Shown in pieces: positions 41,490-51,216 of a DNA stretch of 64,000 nt (positions within the stretch are counted from its first letter, which is position 1; every line of letters starts with the position of its first letter). Origin of the DNA: Nephrocerus scutellatus (lineage: Eukaryota; Arthropoda; Insecta; Diptera; Pipunculidae); assembly GCA_947095585.1 (NCBI GenBank), contig OX352761.1, forward strand, positions 96,756,333 to 96,820,332, in the 5' to 3' direction. Below the pieces are notes generated by a model. The model had not been told where the DNA came from and searched no databases. It was given only the letters and a program-made list of their open reading frames with translations. Position numbers and translations under genes: made by a program.

Positions 41490-41760
41490 TGGGTGCCGTG
41501 GCTCAGTGGAAAAGCGCATGGCTACTGAGCAGGGGGTTCGTTTTCGAATCCCAGTAACACCAAAAGTATTTTTCACGGTGTCCCAGCTCTCGCGAATGGG
41601 TGACAAACATTCCGAGAGTAATAACTTGCCGCGGAAAGCTTAAATTGTATTTCCCTTTCATTAATGGTGTCCAAAAATATAAATCCACAACACAAATGGT
41701 CGCATTAAGCCTAGGCCGTGGACCGCAATGGTCTGGTCGTCGCGCCGAATATTATTATTA
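41490..41760 (+). mobile_element. tRNA-derived SINE, copy 3, with target duplication
   Basis: The head GGGTGCCGTGGCTCAGTGGA contains an A-box-like GTGGCTCAGTGG, and GTTCGTTTTCGAATCCC is a B-box-like element about 50 bases downstream. The body matches copies 1 and 2 in reverse. The tail is CGCCGAATATTATTATTA. The flanks 41474-41488 and 41761-41775 are the same 15 bases (CTATACTAATTATAA). RNA polymerase III transcription from the head and LINE-driven retroposition are the known mechanism for such elements. The partner LINE is not identified. Confidence 0.8.
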
Positions 41761-41775
41761 CTATACTAATTATAA
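41761..41775. repeat. Target-site duplication of SINE copy 3, right
   Basis: CTATACTAATTATAA follows the SINE tail directly. The same bases are the left end of a D4-type repeat, which was therefore the insertion target. Confidence 0.8.
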
Positions 41776-41950
41776 AGAGGTAAGGTTTGCTTGTATTATG
41801 TAGGAGGTAAACTTCGAAACTACTGGACCGATTTTGATCAGGTTTCCACCATTGTAGTTAATGGTGGTGGTCCGTGGGGTGGTCATTTCGTTTGTGGTCA
41901 GTATTGGAGGATGGACAGCCGGGCAACGCCTGTTATTTTAACTTTTGACA
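41761..41950 (+). repeat. D4-type rolling-circle-like repeat
   Basis: CTATACTAATTATAAAGAGG, TAAGGTTTGCTTGTATTATG, GAAACTACTGGACCGATTTT and GGACAGCCGGGCAACGCCTG, then TTATTTTAACT, are the start, core and end phrases of a widespread insect repeat type. A similar copy occurs at 62155-62530. Confidence 0.5.
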
Positions 41951-42489
41951 AGTCTTGATATCTTGTCGGTGGGGGGGGGGGTGTCCTAGTTAACACACGG
42001 GTTAACAGCTAGTGGTTAATTAAAGTGACATCAATTGAGAACAATCGAAATATCATCACAAACTAAGACACAAAGTATTATACTTTGCAGCGGTATGACT
42101 TTTTTGCCATGCGAATGCGAATGCCATGCGAAATTTAGATATTATAGGCGACCGTCTGTTTATTTGTATAACCGGGCTGCGGCACACTTGTTATTCAACA
42201 AGGTCATAAAAATATAGAACTGTCGCCGATTTTGCAAGGAAGTATTATGTGTACATTTTTTATAGCAGGAAACGTATTTTTTGACGTGACAACTTCTCCA
42301 TACATTGTTTATAGGGTACATGTTAAAAAGTAAAATGTTAATGTCACATTTTTATGTCCCATATTAAATGTCACACTTTAATGAGACACTATCTCTATGC
42401 CTCGTTTCCTATATTTAAATTTTATTTGTAAATAACTATATATATTGTTTAGTTATTTATTATATATTTATTTTTTTTGGAAGAGTACT

Positions 42490-42835
42490 TTATTAATTCT
42501 GGGATATGACCAATAGGATTTGGAATTTCGGGAACTAAGCAGTTAGCATTTTCTCAAGCGACTCATATGAAATTAGGTACTTAGGACCAAGATGCGACTA
42601 TAAGACTTGTTCCTATGGAAATTCTGGAATATGGTCTGGGGTTTCGGGAACTAAGCAATTTCTCAAGCGATTCGTATGAAATTCGGTATGTAGGACTAAG
42701 ATTTGACTAAGACTTGTTCCTATGGAAACTCTGGAATTTCGGGAACTAAGCTATTTTTCGAGCGATTCGTATGAAATTTGGTATGTAGGACTAAGATGCG
42801 ACTATAACACTTGTTCCTATAGAAATTCTGGGATA
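42490..42835 (+). repeat. Tandem repeat family T, plus-orientation copy
   Basis: Three consecutive units of 125, 107 and 97 bases begin at 42497, 42622 and 42729. Each reads TTCTGGAAT..TTTCGGGAAC, TAAGCAATTTCTCAAGCGAT, TCGTATGAAATTCGGTATGT, AGGACTAAGATGCGACTATA, then ACTTGTTCCTATGGAAA. The shrinking unit length reflects deletions. Confidence 0.85.
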
Positions 42836-42839
42836 GGTA

Positions 42840-43345
42840 TAGGATAGGATAGGTCACGCTCAAAACCCGCGACCGTGTATCCTACACAGCCTACCATTTT
42901 TTTTTTAAATAAAAATACTTTCAGCATAATTCATTCTGTTTGAAAAAAAATTTTTACACATCTCATCACAACTCGAAGTGGGTTCACGTATTCTCATCGT
43001 GTGAATCTGAAGAAATACGAGTTTCGTTTAATTTATTTATAATTTTGCTTCTTTGAAAATAACGTCATCAGCAGCAATCTAAAGAGCAACGAACAAACTT
43101 CATTTCTTTCAGAAATATTTACAAAACAAATTTTTTTTTAAATTATCTTTTTTGAACTAAGTATTATTATTATTATTCGTAGAAAAACTGGATAATTGCA
43201 AACATAATATAAAAATAACAAAAAACGTCTAAGAATAATTTATTTTCTTCTGTCTGGAAAATTCGAGTGCACCCACTTCTATCACGGGCAACTAGAGTTC
43301 AAAACATTAACACGTATTTCATTTATTTTTTGGAAATTTTCGGCT
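42840..43345. other. Sequence downstream of the Ca2+-ATPase gene
   Basis: A GGATA-rich patch (42828-42850) and anonymous AT-rich DNA. On the minus strand AATAAA occurs at about 43322-43327 and again near 43240, either of which could serve as the poly(A) signal for the pump gene. Confidence 0.45.
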
Positions 43346-43347
43346 TA

Positions 43348-46300
43348 TTAGAATTCTTGGTTCATGAGTTTCAATTGAGCTTGCAAGCGTGTTAAACCAC
43401 GAATCCAAAGAATCTGACCGGCTCTTAATTTCTTCTTGGGGTCGATTGAATCAAAGCGTTCTTCGCCCAAGTTTATGACGTCACTGTATTCTTGAGAGGC
43501 ACCACGACCCCATGATAAAACTTTAGGTAATTTTCTTGTGGGTATTGAAGTAATTAATTGTCCCCATACTAATGTTCCAATGCCAAAGAATATGCACCAA
43601 AGCCATTGATCTAACGATAGGGCTTTGGTAGAGAAAGCCCATGTACCATATTGGACTATTGCGATTTGCAAAATGGTTGTGGCTATCAATATTGTATAGA
43701 AAATAGAATTTGAAAAAAGTCCCTTCACTACATTTCTTTGGCCATGAATTTTTCTTGCGTTAATTTCATTAAATAAAGTCATCATAACGAACGTATTGAA
43801 AATAATAGTGAAATGTTGAGTTGGGCCGGCACCGATATCTTTTCCACGACCAGATTCGATGTCGAGAATCCTATCGCCCACAAAAAGTAGGCTAAATATA
43901 ACAAACAGTTGATATATGGCTTGACCCAAAATATTTTTCATCATTGTCCGTGAGATAAGTGGTTTTGTACGGCCATATGGCTTACGACTCAATAATTCTG
44001 GAGTTGGAAGTTCAGTAGCTAAAGCTAAAGATGCTAATGTGTCCATAATAAGATTGACCCAAAGCATTTGAACGGCCTTAAGTGGTGAATCTTGCACAGC
44101 ACATGCACCAATAAAGGCAACGGTTACAGCAACGATGTTAACCGTCAGTTGAAATTGCAAAAACTTTGCAATCGAATCGTACACATTCCGTCCCCACATA
44201 ACTGCTTTGACAATACTGTTGAAATTGTCATCAGTCAGTATAATATCAGAAGCTTCCTTGGCGACATCTGTACCAGCAATGCCCATGGCAAAGCCAACGT
44301 CAGCCTTTTTCAACGCTGGTCCATCGTTTGTGCCATCACCGGTTACAGCGACAACTTCGCGATTCTTACTAACCCTACTGTCAATAATTCCTTTAACCAG
44401 AGTATATTTATCTGTGGGCGAAGATCTTGCCAGTACTCGAAGTTTTGGCCAAACTTTATCAATCAGGTGTTGTTGGACGGTACCGTTGCTGTCTCGGATT
44501 CTGCGATTAAATTCTTTTCCTTCTAAAATTAGGAACTCTTCATTTGACTTGAGTATGCCACACTTGCTGGCTATAGAACGAGCTGTATTGATATTGTCGC
44601 CGGTTACCATTCGCACTGTAATGCCAGCGCGTTGGCACTTGCGAATTGCATCTGGTACCTCAGGGCGAACTGGATCTTCAATGCCAACCACACACAAGCA
44701 TGTCAAATTTCTAACGATGTTCTCCTCATCGTCCCAATTGGGTTCGTCATCAATGAGCACTTCATTTATGGCCGCTTTCTCAAGTACAAAATCCCTATAA
44801 GCTAACAATATTGTACGCAATCCATCGGAAGCCATTGGCTCGATCACTTCCCGAATAAGACGATCTTGCATGTCGTGTGTTAACGTTTCCAATGCATCGT
44901 CATGGCCGTAAATAAACGAACATTTTCTTAATACAATTTCCGATGCTCCCTTTGTGTATAGCCTGAAGCCATCACCATTTGATCGTGGAATAACTGTGCT
45001 CATGGATTTGCGTACCGAATTAAATGTGTAGACTCGGGTAAATTTATCCTCGGAAATTTCATTCCGAATCGATTGGTAGCTAACACCTAAGCCCTGTACG
45101 AAGCCTAGCAAAGCACATTCCGTCTTGTTGCCAACTTGCGTAGGTAAATCAGCGGGATTTTGTCCGGGTAATATGTTTGAGGTGTATGCAGAGTTAACGG
45201 AAATTCCCTGGGTAATTAAATCGCCAACATTCGATGGTATATCATTAAGCTTTGGTAAGACTTTGCAGAGCTTCTCGCAGATATATGACTGAACTACGGT
45301 CATACGATTTGTGGTCAACGTTCCAGTTTTATCGGCACAAATGGCAGTAGCATTGCCCATTGTCTCGCAAGCGTGCAAATGCCGAACCAAATTGTTATCT
45401 TTCATCATCTTCTTAACTGAATATGCCAAAGACAATGTAACAGCTAGGGGCAATCCTTCAGGTACGGCTACAACAAATACTGTAACACCAATGATCAAGT
45501 ACTTCACCAAATTGTTGGCGTATGTGTTCTTCCACGGCTTCTCTTCGATTACAAAAGTCTTAATGCAGAACTGACCGATGAGGATAATGACAGTTAGAAC
45601 AGCTATTACCGAGCCGGCGTAACCGATTTGTATTGCTAACTTAGTTAGTTTAGCTTGCAGTACAGATTTTTGCTTTTTGTGGCCGGACTCAGCTTTGTTG
45701 GTTTCATTAAAAGATTTCTTTTGAATTGGCAAGTCCAAATTGGTGTTACTAATAAGGGCTCCATTCGACATTTTTGGATCCTTTTGCACCTTTTTAATTT
45801 CGTTCTTTTGTTCATTAACGGCGGCCCCAAGCAATGTGAATATGATGCCTGACTGAGAGTTGACACCGACGGCGGTTACCACTATTTTCCCGCTGCCTTC
45901 CATCACATGTGTGCCAGAAAGAACCATCGGATCGTCATCGACACCTTTTTTTACATCATCAGATTCACCTGTTAGCGAGGACTCGTCCATCTTCAAGTCG
46001 TTGCTTTGTATGAGAATGCCATCGGCTGGCAATAAGTCGCCATATTTAATTTGGGCAATATCACCGACAATGATGTCTCCCACCGATATTTGGCACACCT
46101 CCCCACGACGTATAACCGAGAATTTGTGTTCACTCTCGATGCGGCTTTGTAAGCCGCGGAACTGCTGTTCTTTCGAGTAATCGTTAATGGCTGTTACCAA
46201 AACGACGACTATGACTGAAACTAAAATGGCTAATCCTTCTATCCATCCATGGTGACCATCTCCTTCTGCCAAGATAGAAGCATCTTCATCGACGGGTTTG

Positions 46301-46629
46301 TAAAACGATAGACCAAGCGATACTAATGCAGCTACTGTCAGTATAATTAGAATCACATCCTGGAGAGCTTCCCAGACAAGTGTTAGGAATGTTTTTGGTG
46401 GTTTCGCTGGTATAACATTCGAACCAAATGTTTCACGCCTATGCTCAATATCAGATTCTGAATCGCTTAAGCCCTGATTTGACGATGTGAATAATTTTTT
46501 GCATATTTCCTGCACACCTCCAAGCTCATTTATTTTTGCTACACCTTCACGGCCCCGATGCTCCATTAGCTCTCGTAATTGTTTCAGAGAAATCCCATAT
46601 TGCTTCGGACTTCCATCCATTGTGGCCAT
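43348..46629 (-). CDS. Plasma-membrane Ca2+-ATPase, intronless, truncated calmodulin domain (putative retrogene)
   Basis: An unbroken 1093-residue P2B-type Ca2+ pump (PMCA), which exports cytosolic Ca2+ using ATP. Landmarks by residue: N-terminal [22 protein letters not shown]1-TM2 at about 84-147; actuator-loop TGES 220-223; VAVPEGLP around 388-394; phosphorylated Asp433 in [12 protein letters not shown] 560-562; MVTGDN 674-679; hinge TGDGTNDGP 763-771; C-terminal transmembrane helices to about 1030; then [20 protein letters not shown], the start of the calmodulin-binding domain. The protein ends eight residues later (LKLMNQEF), whereas PMCAs usually continue with the rest of that domain and a long tail. 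The whole ORF is one exon; Drosophila PMCA and animal PMCAs generally have many introns. All catalytic residues are intact, so selection has probably kept it active. The ATG context is AAAAATGGCC. No poly(A) tract or target duplication was confirmed. Confidence 0.9.
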   Translation of the reverse strand: MATMDGSPKQYGISLKQLRELMEHRGREGVAKINELGGVQEICKKLFTSSNQGLSDSESDIEHRRETFGSNVIPAKPPKTFLTLVWEALQDVILIILTVAALVSLGLSFYKPVDEDASILAEGDGHHGWIEGLAILVSVIVVVLVTAINDYSKEQQFRGLQSRIESEHKFSVIRRGEVCQISVGDIIVGDIAQIKYGDLLPADGILIQSNDLKMDESSLTGESDDVKKGVDDDPMVLSGTHVMEGSGKIVVTAVGVNSQSGIIFTLLGAAVNEQKNEIKKVQKDPKMSNGALISNTNLDLPIQKKSFNETNKAESGHKKQKSVLQAKLTKLAIQIGYAGSVIAVLTVIILIGQFCIKTFVIEEKPWKNTYANNLVKYLIIGVTVFVVAVPEGLPLAVTLSLAYSVKKMMKDNNLVRHLHACETMGNATAICADKTGTLTTNRMTVVQSYICEKLCKVLPKLNDIPSNVGDLITQGISVNSAYTSNILPGQNPADLPTQVGNKTECALLGFVQGLGVSYQSIRNEISEDKFTRVYTFNSVRKSMSTVIPRSNGDGFRLYTKGASEIVLRKCSFIYGHDDALETLTHDMQDRLIREVIEPMASDGLRTILLAYRDFVLEKAAINEVLIDDEPNWDDEENIVRNLTCLCVVGIEDPVRPEVPDAIRKCQRAGITVRMVTGDNINTARSIASKCGILKSNEEFLILEGKEFNRRIRDSNGTVQQHLIDKVWPKLRVLARSSPTDKYTLVKGIIDSRVSKNREVVAVTGDGTNDGPALKKADVGFAMGIAGTDVAKEASDIILTDDNFNSIVKAVMWGRNVYDSIAKFLQFQLTVNIVAVTVAFIGACAVQDSPLKAVQMLWVNLIMDTLASLALATELPTPELLSRKPYGRTKPLISRTMMKNILGQAIYQLFVIFSLLFVGDRILDIESGRGKDIGAGPTQHFTIIFNTFVMMTLFNEINARKIHGQRNVVKGLFSNSIFYTILIATTILQIAIVQYGTWAFSTKALSLDQWLWCIFFGIGTLVWGQLITSIPTRKLPKVLSWGRGASQEYSDVINLGEERFDSIDPKKKLRAGQILWIRGLTRLQAQLKLMNQEF

Positions 46630-46861
46630 TTTTTATAACAAAAACCGTTTGACTTTTGAATATTCTTACATAAAAAGTTTGTCTTAATTTTTTTTAAGCA
46701 CACCACTACATTTGCAATCAAATGAAAATTGAAAAGAACCAACAATTATTGCAATGCAATGCACAATAAGATGATAAATGTCGAATTGTCGATGAAGATA
46801 ACGTAAAAAATGTTTTTTAATTGATTTGAAATTTTTAATAAATCTGTATACTAAGAGGTTG

Positions 46862-47883
46862 ACAGACTATCGAACCTGACTGTAAGTCATAAAAGATGTC
46901 AGTTTTGACTGATGACGTTCAGATTAGTAGGATGGTTTGATAGTCAAATCAAAAGTCATGCTCAATTGTTTTGTGAGGAAAAATTGAGAACCAACAAAAA
47001 GCATGTTCGTTGGTCATTCTTATCATAATATCATAATATCCACCCATTTGCGATATCCACAAACAAAAGTATGACTTATTCTGGGCTCGTTATGTCCCAC
47101 AAACGGCGTTTATTTTCGAAGGCGCACACAAATTCTTCTAAAAATCTTCTGTCTTATCCATGACCATAACGTTCTTTCACGTTTAAAATTATATTGAAAA
47201 CTTGATTTTGTTCTGCTGTCAAGGGCAGTGCCGCTGTTAACATTTTTGGAGCGGAGTATATTACAGGTTATTGGGAGTATATTGAAGTACATGATAAAAA
47301 ATTTATAAAAAAAGTTCCAATAGAAAAATAGAAATAAAATAAATAAAAGGCTTTTATATTACAAACATATTTTTAATTGATTTTTTGCCCTTTATTGCTA
47401 TTGCACCAAAAAATATAGGATCTTTTCGATTTTTAATTAGTTCATAAAAGTAGTATAAAGTACTAGCTTTTGGTATTATAGTAGTACGGCCGATGAAATA
47501 GTACTATATTACTGAATGATGTATGAACAGCAGCACTGGTCCCGAGCATGTGGCAAGAAGCAGTTTGACATTTAAAGACTTCTCGCCAAGTTACGAATAG
47601 GCGAGTTGGGAGTCGGGCTGGGGAAATAACGAACCGATTCGCATAAATCGACAATTTTTGTACTAGATTCTGTCATTAAAGTAACACTACACCAAAGAAA
47701 GAAAACGCATCACACAACAATAAAATTGTATGCTACACACCTCGTACGTATACGACGCATACGGCTCGCTTTTTAAAACCAAAAGCGGCCTTCTGTTTCG
47801 AGGGTCAGTCAGTCAGTCAGGCTTTCACTCTATCAGTATTGAGGGATGTCGATCGAAACTTACAGTCAAGTTCGATAGTCTGT
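46862..47883. mobile_element. PIF/Harbinger-like element with 26-bp terminal inverted repeats
   Basis: The terminal 26 bases (46862-46887 and 47858-47883) are inverted copies with one mismatch (core CAGACTATCGAAC). Inside, a minus-strand reading frame (47161-47076) gives MDKTEDFLEEFVCAFENKRR, then LWDITSPE before a stop. This fits the first part of a MADF domain, the DNA-binding accessory protein of PIF/Harbinger elements. A (GTCA)n patch lies at 47806-47820. The flanks TGA/TAA would nearly fit a 3-bp target duplication, but this is not exact. It is non-autonomous, and lies about 230 bases upstream of the Ca2+-ATPase start. Confidence 0.6.
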
Positions 47884-47889
47884 AAATAC

Positions 47890-48800
47890 TTTTTATATTT
47901 CACTGATGTCGTGGTTTTTTTCTTTAAATCTGTCGCAGATTGATTTTTTGGCTGTCAAGTTGTCCGTTTTTTCTAAAAAAAACCAATCTACGGTAGATCG
48001 GATTTCCCCTCACAGATCTTGATATTTTAGGAGATTAACCCCTCTTTTCATTAACTACAACAACAACATATGCAACAAAACAATGTAAACAAAAGATTCT
48101 CGGCTTTCGTGTTCGTTTTTCGAGAAAAAATCCGAGCTCGAGCCCAGATTTCTAAAACAAAAAAATAAAAAAATACGACATGAGTGAGTTCACCAAGTTC
48201 CTTTTTTTGACATTTTGTCGTTCGTTGAGGACTAAGGTGTTGCAGATTGTTATGACAACGTGTCGTTCTCCACATAAGTTATGGTCGACAAAAAGTAATA
48301 CTTTTTAATTGAATTTGATAGTTTAGTATCTTGTTGTCGTCTGTGTCAATTACTTTCGATTGTCAATAAAAACAAAAATATGGACAACTTACATCGATTT
48401 GTTGTCAACCCCGATACATTTTATTCAATAACAAAATTTAATATCTGTGTTATATATGATTGTTATTAAATTAATTTATTTATTTGTTTGGTAATAACAA
48501 ATGTTTAATTCTTGTGTTTTTAAGATGGTAGTACTAAATAGATGATCGACATTCTCTGAATCATAAACACAAATTTATTTAGGCATTTTATTTAATTAGT
48601 TTCAAAACGAAATTGTTTTATTTAATTTCAAAACGAAAATGTTTTTTTTTAATTATATATATATATATATATATTATAATAATTATATTAGACGCACTTT
48701 ATTAAAATTTAAAAAAAAAATCTAGAAATATATTTGATACAAAGCAACGATTTGACAGAAAATAACAACATGTTGTTCACTGGCCGAAAATAATTTTTCG
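47890..48800. other. AT-rich intergenic DNA
   Basis: It contains an (AT)n tract at 48652-48674 and otherwise no recognisable feature. Confidence 0.45.
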
Positions 48801-48805
48801 TTTAA

Positions 48806-48894
48806 GAGTCCCCGCACACTAGAGAGAAATCGTTGTGTCTGCGCACTGATTCAAACTATCGGCCGACAGAAAGTCTCTAGTGTGCGGGGACTCT
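48806..48894. repeat. Perfect 21-bp inverted repeat (hairpin/mini-MITE)
   Basis: Arms 48806-48826 and 48874-48894 are exact reverse complements (AGAGTCCCCGCACACTAGAG with one more base), around a 47-base loop. The arms are GC-rich against an AT-rich background. It is probably the folded ends of a tiny DNA-transposon derivative. Confidence 0.8.
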
Positions 48895-48989
48895 AGCGGT
48901 GCTGTCTGTTTGCTTTTTCGACACCGATATCGCTTGCAGTGAACACAACCACTCACAAGTAGCAGTGATGCCTGATGCCTGAAACACAA

Positions 48990-49278
48990 TTGCTATATTG
49001 CTTTCAACAAAAAATAAAAATTACAACAACAAACACATTGGATAGACCAGAATGTGGTTAAGCGTTAACCAAAAAAAAATGTTGGGTTAAGAATATTTAA
49101 CCAAATTTTTATTTATAATTCTCACCACCAGAGTCGACTTTTAAAAATTATATATGGATAAGTTGGCAAACACATGAAACAAAAAATTTACCAAAATTTG
49201 GTTAGTTTTTGCTGTTGGTTTAATCAGCCGTTAACCACAAAAAATACCTAACTCATTTTGTTGAAAGCAATATAGCAA
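48990..49278. mobile_element. 289-bp MITE with perfect 23-bp terminal inverted repeats
   Basis: 48990-49012 and 49256-49278 are exact inverted copies (TTGCTATATTGCTTTCAACA plus AAA). Inside, GTTAACC/GGTTAA motifs also repeat in opposite senses, so most of the element can fold. There is no ORF and no clear target duplication. Confidence 0.75.
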
Positions 49279-49279
49279 A

Positions 49280-49709
49280 TGATGCGTTAGTGCTACCGTT
49301 CTCCCGTTACGTTGGAAGTAATTCAAAGTATGCGGTGAATGACAAACTCAAATTTATCATCTGTTTGTACTTTTCCAATGTCAGAAATGTCAAAAAGAAC
49401 ATTGTAGTGAATAAAATAAATAAATAAATAGATGTTTTTTAAGTTATTTTTACGAATTGAATTATTAATGTTGAAAAAATGAATAATGAAGTAGTTAAAA
49501 AAGTATCAAAAGTTGCTCTTCGAAAGACACACACGTTCAAGACAGTTGAACTTTTTCAAAGAAGCATGCGGCATGCGTTCTTACGGTATAATACGTATAC
49601 GTTCTCTCATTCGTAACAAACGTAGAACTGTACCACAAAGCAACAGCTTTTGGCTTTAAATTTTGTGTTAAACAAAACACCGCCTTACGGTGAGCGCTAT
49701 AACTAAAAA
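49280..49709. other. Intergenic DNA upstream of the small ORF
   Basis: No feature I can support. It could include a promoter or 5' UTR for the 49710 ORF. Confidence 0.35.
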
Positions 49710-49922
49710 ATGGCTTTAGTTATAAATCCTAAAAACTGTTTGGATTTATTTTCGGCTTTATGCTTATGCGATTGTTGTTGTAAGCCAAGCTGGATTAGCA
49801 AAGCAATACAGCAAGTGTTCCTTTGGTTGAACATTAAACGTCATTCGACGGTAGCACCAACGCATCATTGTGTTTCAGACGACGACGAAGACGATCAAAA
49901 CAAAAAACTGTATTGCCTATAG
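49710..49922 (+). CDS. Small cysteine-rich ORF of unknown function
   Basis: A 70-codon frame starts in a good fly context (CTAAAAAATGGC). The peptide begins MALVINPKNCLDLF, then has a dense cysteine cluster (CLCDCCCKPSW, which could be an acylation site), a short amphipathic stretch (ISKAIQQVFLWLNIK) and an acidic end with SDDDEDDQNKK. There is no recognised family. Composition differs from the surrounding AT-rich non-coding DNA, which is the main reason to list it. It could equally be one exon of a longer gene or chance. Confidence 0.3.
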   Translation: MALVINPKNCLDLFSALCLCDCCCKPSWISKAIQQVFLWLNIKRHSTVAPTHHCVSDDDEDDQNKKLYCL

Positions 49923-50097
49923 CCAAGCAAGCCTTTTCGGCATGTGCATCGCAGTGTTAGCAATCCTGAAGATGGCGATTATCTTTCAAGAGGTGTGATT
50001 TTATCGTATTTGAACAAAAATTATCGTATTTTTAATTTATATTAGAAAACCATTGAGCGTAAGCGTATATTGCACCAAAAAATCATTTTTTTTTTCT

Positions 50098-50390
50098 TTT
50101 GATGACCTTTTTTTTTAAATTCTCTATATAAACTTCGCGTGCCCGTGAATCTGTCTGTCTGTCATGGAATCTTGCAATCAATTTATAAGTGACTTCACAA
50201 ATCCCGATTCTATTGAAATTTTGCACGAATGTGTATTTCCGATTCGATTCGATTAATATTTGTGGCCCTGAGGCCCGAGGGGTGCTCATATATATTTTTT
50301 TTTAAATTGACCCGATTTTCTTCAAATTTTATACATGTACATGTGTGTCTCCGTTGGGTAATACTTTTTGTAAAACTTTTATCGGCAAAA
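50098..50390 (-). repeat. D1 repeat copy g
   Basis: The terminal tract is TTTTTAAATTCTCTATATAA, ACTTCGCGTGCCCGTG, followed by (GTCT)n at 50150-50162, then ATCTTGCAATCAATTTATAA and AATCCCGATTCTATTGAAAT, with one further module to about 50390. Confidence 0.7.
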
Positions 50391-50934
50391 AGCAGAAACG
50401 CTGTTGTGTCAAGAGAGAAAACAGTAAAAATCACCACATGTAACCATAAAAATATACTTTCGTTAGCTTGATTGACATATGAGCCGTGCGAAATAAAATG
50501 AGCAGGACGGCTGCTTAAATGTAAATTTTGACATTTGTAAACATATAGAGACTAGTTTACAACACAGAAAAATCATTGGAGCAATACATACCTGATGAAC
50601 GCAGAATTATGGTTAATTTTTTTCATTTATAACAAATTGATAGCCAATTCACATTATGACATTATTTTTGCCTCACCTTGTAATACGAATGTAATCAAAA
50701 CAAAGCTGTAATACATCATGTTTTATAGGTGCATATTTTCTGTGATAACGACAAAGTTTTTGGCGATAGTTTCTACCAAAACAAAACAAATTAATATTTT
50801 AATGTATGAGTGTACAGTACTCGGCTACCGACTCGTGCTTCAAGCTTCTAACTCGCACGATAACGTCCACTTTCCTAGCTCGTTATGTAATATACAATAT
50901 CCAAACACTTCTATGTCATCAAATCAAATTGATT

Positions 50935-51216
50935 TAAAAAAAAAAACACCCATAAAAATTTGTCATGTAAATTCTCTAATAGGAGATCATATGTGTTTAA
51001 AATTTGAAGAAAATCGGGCTAATTTTTAAAAAATGTACATGGGCAACACCCGGCAACACACTCCAAAAAAATTACATAACTTTTGTCCATCGGAGATACA
51101 CATGTGTTTAAAATTTGAAGAAAAGCGAGCTAATTTTTAAAAAATTTACATGGGCACCAATCGGGTTTCAGGGCCCGATCACTCCAAAAAATTTACAAAA
51201 AACTTTGTCCATCAGT
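50935..51216 (+). repeat. D1 repeat copy h (5' end and two modules)
   Basis: TTGTCATGTAAATTCTCTAA, TAGGAGATCATATGTG is followed by two modules of about 118 bases (TTTGAAGAAAATCGGGCTAA, TACATGGGCA, CTCCAAAAAA, TTTGTCCATCGGAGATACAC). It is cut at about 51216 before the tetranucleotide end. Confidence 0.7.

Noticed and set aside
41490..41565. Possible tRNA gene
   Set aside because: It has A- and B-box-like parts but cannot form a full cloverleaf, and it continues into a SINE body found in two other copies.
44092..46180. Several plus-strand ORFs up to 197 codons
   Set aside because: They are antisense shadows of the Ca2+-ATPase gene and have no domain of their own.
43348..46629. SERCA-type pump
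   Set aside because: The N-terminus, the long loop with [13 protein letters not shown] and the start of a calmodulin-binding domain are PMCA features. SERCA would be shorter and lack them.
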